In this document: positions 1 to 6,037 of the stretch, piece by piece | Layout: every line of letters starts with the position of its first letter | Position numbering within the stretch: the first letter of the stretch is position 1 | NCBI GenBank assembly: GCA_902494465.1 | Contig: CABUTH010000114.1 | Coordinates: forward strand, 1 to 6,037 | Reading direction: 5' to 3' | Origin: an uncultured Collinsella sp. | Lineage (GTDB): Bacteria; Actinomycetota; Coriobacteriia; Coriobacteriales; Coriobacteriaceae | DNA length: 6,037 nucleotides | Notes under the pieces: model-generated | The model's input: the letters and a program-made list of their open reading frames with translations, nothing else | Databases searched by the model: none | Told to the model about the DNA's origin: nothing | Translations under genes and position numbers: made by a program

Positions 1-1128
1 TACCGCAGAACTTAGCCATTCTATTATTCGTGATATAGCCGCCCGAAACGGTTACGCTGCCGCCTACGGCCATAATGCCGCCACCATAGCCAGGCTGGTC
101 GCTTTCCCCATTGAACGTCGCATTACCCGAAATAACCGCGTCCTTCGAAATGGAAACGTTCGAGCCATTCGAGTACACGCCGGCACCTTTGGGAGCGTAG
201 TTTGCAGCGATAACACCACCGATCAGACTGAGGGTCGATACATTGCCGTTTGTATTAACCATAATGCCCGCACCGGTACCCGAAGTTCCCGTAGAGGCAC
301 CGCATACGTAGCCACCGCTCATATTGACGGTAGAACCGTTCTCGGCATAGATGAGGCTGCCGACATTGCAGCCCTCTTTCTGCGTAAGCGTACCGCCCTG
401 AAGGTTAAACGTGCCGCTCTGGTAAACGTTAATGAGCTTCATCGTGGAGTTCTTGGTGACTCCAACGATTGCGCCCTGAATAGTCGCTTTGTGCTCATAG
501 ATCTTCTCAGTGGTACCTACACCACTTGCAGTCGATTCGGTTACGTAATAGATAAGGCCAGTCGGAATGCCATTCTTGTCATAAGTCATCTTTGCCGTCT
601 TGCCATAATTTTCAGGTGTCAGATGCTCGTCCTTATCTTGCAGCTGCTGGCCGTCGGCAACATCCTCCTGAATGTGCCCAGAGTCCACGTCGTCCACGAC
701 CGTAAGCGTCGCGCCCTTAGCAATATCAAACAGAGGCTTGCCATTACTATCATCGTGCTTAATCTTGTGACCATTTAAGTTCAAGGTGATATTGATGAGA
801 TTGTCGCTGGACTGTTCGAGCCTAATCTCATCGTCATAGTCGATATCGGCCATAAGCTTAAAAGTAGCAGCGCCGGCTCCATCACGCAGTTTCTTGTTAA
901 AGAGCTTTGAGCTCAGCTCTGCCCCGTTGCGAATTTCATAATCTGATTCATTCTCCGCAGCAGGCGCGATTGCGTCTTCACCATTAGTGTCGTCTTCGGC
1001 AGGCTGCTCAGCACTTTTTGCTTCCGTGTCATCGGGCGACAGGCCCGTCGCGACAGCGCCACCAGAGGTCTCGTCGCCCTCAGTCTCGCCGCTATTCAGC
1101 TTTTCGGTATCCCCGTTGTTGGTGTTGT

Positions 1129-1335
1129 CTACATCAGTAGACTCACTTGAGGAACCCCCCCCATCTCAGTTTTCTCGGTAGGAGCTGCCTGGGCATCGTT
1201 GGCAATGGCCTGCGAGATTGGGGGCATGACGAGCGACAGTACCAGGCTCAGCACGGAGGCTCCGCACAAAACGCCTGCCAGTACACGGCACGTCGCTTTA
1301 TTACTCTGCTTAGATTTGTCCGAATTCGCTTTCAT
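1129..1335 (-). CDS. 68-aa signal-peptide ORF: the product of the adhesin locus as sequenced
   Basis: This is what would be translated from the adhesin start with the G8 tract as written: the complete signal peptide, then PTEKTEMGG, then eight out-of-frame residues ending in a TAG at 1129-1131. It is not an independent gene, because its reading continues naturally into the beta-helix frame once the tract length changes. With G7 the product would end sooner, at a TGA after MGGFLK, for 63 residues. The adhesin body has no good internal start: its first ATG (853) lies deep in the domain and lacks a close Shine-Dalgarno. In this state no exported beta-helix protein is expected. Confidence 0.6.
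   Translation of the reverse strand: MKANSDKSKQSNKATCRVLAGVLCGASVLSLVLSLVMPPISQAIANDAQAAPTEKTEMGGVPQVSLLM
1155..1162 (-). repeat. G8 homopolymer tract (C8 on the plus strand), candidate slippage site
   Basis: Eight G on the coding strand follow the ATG of codon 58, in the low-complexity linker just behind the signal peptide. It is the only homopolymer of this length in the gene segment, and it sits exactly where the reading frame must change. G9 or G6 joins the frames, G8 ends at a TAG 24 codons into the wrong frame counted from the tract region, and G7 ends at a TGA within a few codons. Confidence 0.9.
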
Positions 1336-1390
1336 CGATGTCTCCTCCCCAAGAGACCGCGATCTTGCTCTTTCACCATCAAACGTATCT

Positions 1391-1409
1391 GCGCAATCTG
1401 TAATTGCGC
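1391..1409. promoter_or_regulatory. Perfect 7-bp inverted repeat just downstream of the adhesin promoter
   Basis: GCGCAAT (1391-1397) and ATTGCGC (1403-1409) flank a 5-base centre. Relative to the predicted start near 1418 it lies at about +9 to +27. This is a classic operator position for a dimeric repressor, and it could also form a small hairpin in the mRNA leader. No regulator family can be assigned from the sequence. Confidence 0.4.
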
Positions 1410-1424
1410 TCGTTTAGTAATGCA

Positions 1425-1454
1425 ATTATAACGATTGTTTAAACATCTGAGCAA
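1425..1454 (-). promoter_or_regulatory. Probable sigma70-type promoter of the adhesin gene
   Basis: On the minus strand a perfect TATAAT (1425-1430) has TTGCTC 18 bases upstream (1449-1454); the -35 matches consensus only at TTG. Transcription would begin near 1418, giving a leader of about 80 bases before the ATG at 1335. The weak -35 would suit an activated or modulated promoter. This is a pattern match only. Confidence 0.5.
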
Positions 1455-1600
1455 CAAAACCGATAGTTTTGTAGCAAGTTCTCAATTCTCTTGACATTTA
1501 CTCAGATTTGCCTTCGTTTATTCGCTATCTATTTTTTGTTTCTGCTGGTAATTTAGTTGCCTATTATTTTTTAATGGCATTAGATTTATTTGCACAACAT

Positions 1601-1616
1601 TTTGCTCAAGAGCAAA
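1601..1616. repeat. Perfect 7-bp inverted repeat TTTGCTC-AA-GAGCAAA
   Basis: A near-continuous palindrome in the AT-rich region. It overlaps a TTGAGC element (1604-1609, minus strand) that could be the -35 of a second, weaker adhesin promoter with TCTAAT at 1579-1584 (spacer 19). It could be an operator or a protein-binding dyad; no function is shown. Confidence 0.4.
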
Positions 1617-1622
1617 CATCCT

Positions 1623-1652
1623 GTGAACGGTCGAAAATCGACCGTGAGCGGT
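1623..1652 (-). promoter_or_regulatory. Two ACCGYTCAC direct repeats, LytTR/AgrA-like operator candidate
   Basis: On the minus strand ACCGCTCAC (1644-1652) and ACCGTTCAC (1623-1631) start 21 bp apart, two helical turns, with a 12-bp spacer. LytTR-family regulators such as AgrA bind pairs of 9-bp imperfect direct repeats separated by 12-13 bp. The second copy matches that consensus at about 8 of 9 positions and the first at about 7. The site also contains a perfect inverted repeat (ACGGTCGA at 1627-1634, TCGACCGT at 1638-1645, AAA centre). It lies about 14 bp upstream of a possible -35 at 1604-1609. Confidence 0.35.
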
Positions 1653-1792
1653 AGGTCATTAACCGGAAGGAATATCCTACCAAACTGATGAGAATATCTT
1701 TAACCCATCGGTAGTTAGAAGCGTGATGTTCAGACAACTATATTTGAATTTTCGCGCAGATTTTAGGCATCATTTCGCCCAAATCGCCTGAG

Positions 1793-1827
1793 GCCGCCAC
1801 AAAGGCGCCTATTCCCTTTGTGGTGGC
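1793..1827 (-). terminator. Hairpin behind the HAD gene, diverged copy of the recurrent terminator
   Basis: A 13-bp stem with one G-T pair (GCCGCCACAAAGG at 1793-1805, CCTTTGTGGTGGC at 1815-1827) and a 9-base loop, starting 13 bases past the HAD stop. Stem sequence and loop length match the two other copies in this window, but the bases that follow on the minus strand (CTCAGGCG) lack a T-run. It may terminate poorly or act as an mRNA end-stabilising hairpin. Confidence 0.55.
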
Positions 1828-1839
1828 TCTCCCCCGGCG

Positions 1840-2661
1840 CTACAGCAGATGTTCCTCGATAAAGATCGCGATGCCGTCTTTGTCGTTGCTCGCGGTTACA
1901 AAATCGGCGGCGGAGCGGGTGGCATCGCTGCCATTTGCCATGGCCACGCCCACGCCGGCGTCAGCCACCATGCAGGTGTCGTTGTCCGCGTCGCCAAACA
2001 CGCAGATGTCCTGGAGCTCCATGTCGTTGAGCTCCGCCACGCGCACAAGGCCGCGCGTCTTGGACACGCGCGGATCCATGAACTCGTAGAGCCGCTGCGT
2101 GGTTTGCAGAGCCGCCGCCTTAACAGTGTTATCGGCAAACGTCGATGCCCGCTCAATCACCCGCGGCATTACCTCGGGCGCCATGGTAAACATCACCTTG
2201 GGCTGCGGCTCGCGCAAGAACTCGGCAAAATCGACCACCTGGTAGGGCACGCCGTCGACGCGCGACAGGTGCTCGACGCACGCGTTGCTCTCGGGCACGT
2301 AGAACACGCCGTCTCGGGGGCAGACGGGTGTTGCCGGAAGGTCCGCCATGTGCTTGCAGATGCGCGCGATGGTCTCGCCCGGCAGCGGATAGCTCAGCTC
2401 GCTGATGTCGTGTGCGCGGTCGATGACCTCGGCGCCACCGCAGCCCACGAGCACGTCTACCAGGCCTTCGATGCCCCAGAGCTTGTACATGGCCTCGGTC
2501 GCGTGGGCGTCGCGCCCGGTGCACAGGCCAAAGAGCACGCCGCGCTCGCGCAGGGCGCGGATCGCCGCCACGGTGCGCGGGGACACCGTGTGCTGGCTCG
2601 TGAGCAGCGTGCCGTCAATATCGCAGAACACGGCTTTGATGTGGCTGAAGGTGGTGTCCAT
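1840..2661 (-). CDS. Cof-type HAD-IIB family phosphatase
   Basis: A 273-residue cytoplasmic Mg-dependent phosphohydrolase of the haloacid dehalogenase superfamily, Cof/YidA type, which usually removes phosphate from sugar phosphates or cofactors such as FMN and PLP. All four HAD motifs are visible: motif I CDIDGTLL with nucleophile D14 and acid/base D16; motif II CTGR with T48; motif III Lys K201 in SKTRGL; motif IV GDADND at 223-228 with D224 and D228. Residues of about 80-195 form the C2-type cap insert expected of this subfamily, and the length is typical. The start at 2661 is chosen because homologous proteins begin just before motif I, and GAAAGG lies 5 bases upstream. The same frame is open further upstream to 2853, but that extension would translate two intergenic hairpins and is rejected. 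It is probably its own transcription unit. The substrate cannot be told from the sequence. Confidence 0.93.
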   Translation of the reverse strand: MDTTFSHIKAVFCDIDGTLLTSQHTVSPRTVAAIRALRERGVLFGLCTGRDAHATEAMYKLWGIEGLVDVLVGCGGAEVIDRAHDISELSYPLPGETIARICKHMADLPATPVCPRDGVFYVPESNACVEHLSRVDGVPYQVVDFAEFLREPQPKVMFTMAPEVMPRVIERASTFADNTVKAAALQTTQRLYEFMDPRVSKTRGLVRVAELNDMELQDICVFGDADNDTCMVADAGVGVAMANGSDATRSAADFVTASNDKDGIAIFIEEHLL

Positions 2662-2716
2662 GGGGGCCTTTCTGGGTTGTGCGGCGGTGTGGAGTGCATT
2701 CGCAAACGGCGTACAT

Positions 2717-2747
2717 GGTATACCAAGGCGCAGGCGCGGCCCGTCAA
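2717..2747 (-). promoter_or_regulatory. Probable promoter of the HAD phosphatase gene
   Basis: On the minus strand TTGACG (2742-2747, 5 of 6 consensus) is followed after 19 bases by TATACC (2717-2722), preceded by TGG, an extended -10. The transcript would start near 2710, about 50 bases before the ATG. The TTG of the -35 is the last part of the conserved terminator repeat behind the MFS gene. Confidence 0.5.
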
Positions 2748-2788
2748 AGCAAAAACCACCACAAAGGTGCCTGGCCCCTTTGTGGTGG
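2745..2788 (-). terminator. Intrinsic terminator of the MFS gene, recurrent hairpin copy
   Basis: A perfect 12-bp stem (CCACCACAAAGG at 2756-2767, CCTTTGTGGTGG at 2777-2788) with a 9-base loop. On the minus strand it is followed by TTTTTGCTTTG, as expected of a Rho-independent terminator for the MFS transcript. All 44 bases of 2745-2788 are identical to 4316-4359, including the loop, which terminator function alone does not require. Confidence 0.8.
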
Positions 2789-2806
2789 AAGTGACGTTTG
2801 CGGGCC

Positions 2807-2871
2807 AAACCATCACAACATTCGATGTTTTTCGGCAAAATCGCGATTTTCATCGAATGTTGTGATGGTTT
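2807..2871. repeat. Perfect 21-bp inverted repeat immediately behind the MFS stop codon
   Basis: The arms 2807-2827 (AAACCATCAC...TTCGATG) and 2851-2871 (CATCGAA...GATGGTTT) are exact reverse complements over 21 bp, with a 23-base centre that itself contains the 14-bp palindrome AAAATCGCGATTTT (2837-2850). On the minus strand the hairpin begins one base after the MFS TAA. No T-tract follows, and a separate terminator copy lies just beyond. It may be an mRNA 3'-end stabiliser, a REP-like or MITE-like intergenic element, or a protein-binding site. Confidence 0.75.
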
Positions 2872-2872
2872 C

Positions 2873-4153
2873 TTACCGCTTTACGGCACGTTCCAAGTGA
2901 TTGCGTCCAAACAGCAGCAGCGCCGTGGGGACTGCCGTCACGACCATGCCTGCTCCGATGAGCGTCTGCTGCACGCCAAATGTCGACGCCAGCCACGGGG
3001 CAATCGCCAGCGGCGCCACGCCGGCGAACATATTGCCAAAGCCCATGACCGAGTTCACACGGCCGAGTTGCTCGAGCGGCGCCGTCGTTTGCACGATGGT
3101 GTTGTGGAGCGGGTTGACGACACCCCAAGCTATGCCCAGGGCGACCTGGCCGACAAGGGCCACACCCACGTACGGCGTCCCCACATAGAGCAGGCTTCCC
3201 AGGCCCACGGACATAAGTGCCACGAGCAGCGGTTTAAGGTTGACCAGGTGCGGCGGCAAGCGGAGCGCGAGCACGGCACCCAGCACCGCGCCCACGCCCG
3301 AGGCCGACGAGAGCCAGCCCATCCACTCAACGCCGACGCGTAGGACATCGCGATAGAAAAACGACTCGAGCGGATCGAAGGCTCCGTAGCCAAAGTTCGA
3401 AAGAAAAATGATGCAGAAAAGTAGCGCGAGGACGCTGTTGGTAAAGACCGTCTTGATGCTGGCTGCGAAGGTGGCGCGGGCGGACGTGCTGGGGTCGGGG
3501 CTTCGTCCCGCACGCTCCCCTTCCTCTGCCGAATCGGCATCCGCATGCCCGGCGACATGGCTGGCCTGCGGCCTAAAGCCCCAACCGACGACGAACGCCA
3601 GCACAGTAAAGAGCATCATAAGCACGAACACCGCGCGCGACGACGCAGCCGCCGCGACAAAGCCGCCCAGCGTGGGTCCGACGATAATGCTCACGTTTGA
3701 AAACATGGCGATGGCAGAGTTGATGTCTTTGAGCTCGACAGGGTCGTTGGTGAGGTAGGCCGGATAGGACGTGGCGATGGGCTGAGCGAATCCCATCGTA
3801 AAGCCCAGAAACACCGCGCCGAGCAGGACGACGCCGGTCGCGCTACCAAAGGCGATGATTGCCGTGCCAGTTGCGAGAGCGCCGATGATGCTCAGCAAGA
3901 AATGGCGGCGCGGACCCCGGGCGTCGAGCGCCGCGCCGCCCGCAAAGGATCCCAGGATCACGAAAACGTTCATAAACAGAACGGCCAGCGATGTCGCGAC
4001 GACCGAGGCGTTATCCGCATAGGTGAGCGTCCCGATGACGCCGATAAAATAGCTGGTCTGAAAACCGGTGTAGATGAGAAAGCGCATCGCCACCAGGCGT
4101 CTGGCCTGCGCGGACAGCGACGAGCGGACTTTTGGGAATACAGATGTGGGCAT
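2873..4153 (-). CDS. MFS transporter, 12 TM, DHA3/EntS-like (MFS_3 type)
   Basis: A 426-residue integral membrane protein of the major facilitator superfamily, a proton-coupled secondary transporter. Twelve hydrophobic segments can be traced, at about 24-45, 52-74, 85-104, 107-128, 145-170, 173-192, 236-256, 275-297, 306-325, 328-350, 366-388 and 393-415, with a hydrophilic central loop (193-232, His/Asp/Glu/Arg-rich) between the two six-helix halves. The MFS signature A follows TM2 (GGAALDARGPRR, D77 and R82/R83). The IVGPTLGG stretch in TM5 and TTAPLEQLGRVNSV before TM11 resemble the EntS-like exporter branch (DHA3), which moves drugs, macrolides or siderophores outward. The start at 4153 has AAGGAG 5 bases upstream. 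The gene lies between two terminator hairpins, so it is probably monocistronic. Export is inferred from family resemblance only; the substrate is unknown, and a role with the neighbouring glucosidase is not supported. Confidence 0.92.
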   Translation of the reverse strand: MPTSVFPKVRSSLSAQARRLVAMRFLIYTGFQTSYFIGVIGTLTYADNASVVATSLAVLFMNVFVILGSFAGGAALDARGPRRHFLLSIIGALATGTAIIAFGSATGVVLLGAVFLGFTMGFAQPIATSYPAYLTNDPVELKDINSAIAMFSNVSIIVGPTLGGFVAAAASSRAVFVLMMLFTVLAFVVGWGFRPQASHVAGHADADSAEEGERAGRSPDPSTSARATFAASIKTVFTNSVLALLFCIIFLSNFGYGAFDPLESFFYRDVLRVGVEWMGWLSSASGVGAVLGAVLALRLPPHLVNLKPLLVALMSVGLGSLLYVGTPYVGVALVGQVALGIAWGVVNPLHNTIVQTTAPLEQLGRVNSVMGFGNMFAGVAPLAIAPWLASTFGVQQTLIGAGMVVTAVPTALLLFGRNHLERAVKR

Positions 4154-4167
4154 GGGTGCTCCTTATC

Positions 4168-4229
4168 GCATACGAATAGCGGGCAGCGTCCATTCATCCG
4201 CTGTCCATTGGCTCAATCTATCCGTATGC
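4168..4229. promoter_or_regulatory. 12-bp inverted arms in the MFS leader, next to the Shine-Dalgarno
   Basis: GCATACGAATAG (4168-4179) and CTATCCGTATGC (4218-4229) are inverted copies with one mismatch, which becomes a G-U pair in the minus-strand RNA; the spacer is 38 bases. The arm nearer the gene ends only 3 bases before the AAGGAG Shine-Dalgarno (4159-4164). A 7-base direct repeat GTCCATT (4188-4194, 4203-4209) lies in the spacer. It could be a leader hairpin affecting translation or two operator half-sites for a looping repressor. Confidence 0.45.
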
Positions 4230-4288
4230 CTGACTAGGGTCGCATCGAGCCCCTTCCGTCTTTCCGCCCAGCATGAACTACTCAGTAG

Positions 4289-4318
4289 ATTGTAAGGCAT
4301 GTCCCAACCATCTACCAA
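4289..4318 (-). promoter_or_regulatory. Probable promoter of the MFS gene
   Basis: On the minus strand TTGGTA (4313-4318, 4 of 6) and TACAAT (4289-4294, 5 of 6) are separated by 18 bases. The start would be near 4282, leaving an unusually long leader of about 130 bases before the ATG at 4153. The -35 begins inside the conserved T-tract end of the glucosidase terminator. Confidence 0.5.
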
Positions 4319-4361
4319 AGCAAAAACCACCACAAAGGTGCCTGGCCCCTTTGTGGTGGTT
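4316..4361 (-). terminator. Intrinsic terminator of the 6-phospho-beta-glucosidase gene
   Basis: A 14-bp perfect stem (4325-4338 with 4348-4361; core CCACCACAAAGG / CCTTTGTGGTGG) with loop TGCCTGGCC on the plus strand, followed on the minus strand by TTTTTGCTTTG. It begins about 27 bases past the stop codon at 4389. Over 44 bases (4316-4359) it is identical to the copy behind the MFS gene. Confidence 0.82.
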
Positions 4362-4388
4362 GCGGCGTTTACGCTGGTTGAGACTTGG

Positions 4389-6037
<1,649 letters not shown>

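Larger units (their letters stand above)
1..1335 (-). pseudogene. Beta-helix surface adhesin, partial, frameshifted at a poly-G tract
   Basis: This is the 5' part of a large secreted or surface protein; its 3' end lies beyond the left edge. The start at 1335 has a strong Shine-Dalgarno (GGGGAGGAG) about 6 bases upstream. Residues 1-50 are a signal peptide: a Lys-rich n-region, a hydrophobic core around 18-45 (VLAGVLCGASVLSLVLSLVM), and a likely cleavage after AIA or AQAA. The frame then breaks at eight G (1155-1162). If one G is added, the frame stays open to the edge, giving 445 residues: an acidic Ser/Thr/Glu-rich linker at about 61-130, then from about 160 a pectate-lyase-like parallel beta-helix with Gly/Asn turns such as GGVIAANYAPKGAGVY, VSISKDAVISGN and GGYITNN. 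Proteins of this kind are usually cell-wall-anchored adhesins, but the anchor is not in view. GC is clearly lower than in the neighbours (25 of 60 bases at 541-600). The beta-helix call is firm. Whether the frameshift is switchable, fixed or a sequencing error is not decided. Confidence 0.8.
1336..1839. other. AT-rich intergenic regulatory region upstream of the adhesin
   Basis: About 500 bases with no convincing gene. It separates the HAD phosphatase stop (1840) from the adhesin start (1335) and is far richer in A/T than the coding sequence to its right, especially at 1410-1600 and 1660-1770. It holds the adhesin Shine-Dalgarno, a promoter with a perfect TATAAT, several perfect short inverted repeats (1391-1409, 1455-1471, 1601-1616, 1627-1645), a pair of ACCGYTCAC direct repeats (1623-1652) and, at its right end, a hairpin copy behind the HAD gene (1793-1827). 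A small RNA is possible, but nothing identifies one. Confidence 0.7.

Noticed and set aside
491..778. Plus-strand ORFs within the adhesin region (491-778, 987-1181, 1147-1431)
   Set aside because: They are antisense to the open adhesin frame, show no domain, and have no convincing ribosome binding sites.
1491..1522. Perfect TTGACA on the plus strand as a promoter
   Set aside because: No acceptable -10 lies 16-18 bases downstream and no plus-strand gene follows.
2662..2853. 64-residue N-terminal extension of the HAD protein
   Set aside because: It would encode the terminator and the 21-bp inverted repeat, lacks homology to the family, and a proper start with a Shine-Dalgarno lies at 2661 next to motif I.
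1849..2865. Plus-strand open frame (338 codons) opposite the HAD gene
   Set aside because: It is an antisense shadow of the HAD coding frame; no recognisable domain, and its end reads through two intergenic hairpins.
1793..4361. Repeated hairpins as a CRISPR array
   Set aside because: The copies are 1-1.5 kb apart, separated by whole genes, and each is an internal stem-loop, so they are not regularly spaced direct repeats with spacers.

Overview
The window suggests a high-GC gut Actinobacterium of the class Coriobacteriia, most likely Collinsella or a close relative. This is inferred from the GC-rich coding sequence, Shine-Dalgarno sites of the AGGAG type, a large beta-helix surface protein and a recurrent hairpin (CCACCACAAAGG...CCTTTGTGGTGG) between genes. 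No rRNA or other phylogenetic marker is present to confirm it.

All four genes lie on the minus strand, so they read from right to left. From the right: an untranslated leader with a strong hairpin (5838-6037), a glycoside hydrolase family 1 6-phospho-beta-glucosidase (4389-5837), a 12-TM MFS transporter (2873-4153), a Cof-type HAD phosphatase (1840-2661), an AT-rich regulatory stretch (1336-1839), and the start of a surface adhesin that runs off the left edge (1-1335). Each of the three metabolic or transport genes is followed by a copy of the same hairpin (4322-4361, 2745-2788, 1793-1827). Two copies have a T-tract on the minus strand and look like intrinsic terminators, so the three genes are probably separate transcription units and not one operon. 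The first two copies share 44 identical bases, and the end of their T-tract appears to supply the -35 of the next gene's promoter.

The main finding is the adhesin. Its signal-peptide reading frame ends after 68 codons, but the continuation lies in another frame that is open to the window edge. The switch point is a run of eight G (coding strand) at 1155-1162. Nine G (or six) would join the signal peptide to the beta-helix body in one frame of 445+ codons; eight or seven G terminate it. This is the layout of a phase-variable contingency locus in the OFF state, although a fixed frameshift or a homopolymer sequencing error gives the same picture. The 500-base region upstream has a near-consensus -10, several perfect inverted repeats, and two ACCGYTCAC direct repeats 21 bp apart that resemble a LytTR/AgrA-type operator.

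Functionally, the GH1 enzyme hydrolyses phosphorylated beta-glucosides brought in by a PTS that is not in this window. The MFS protein resembles exporters of the DHA3/EntS type, and the HAD protein is a general sugar-phosphate or cofactor phosphatase. Nothing in the sequence ties the three to a single pathway.
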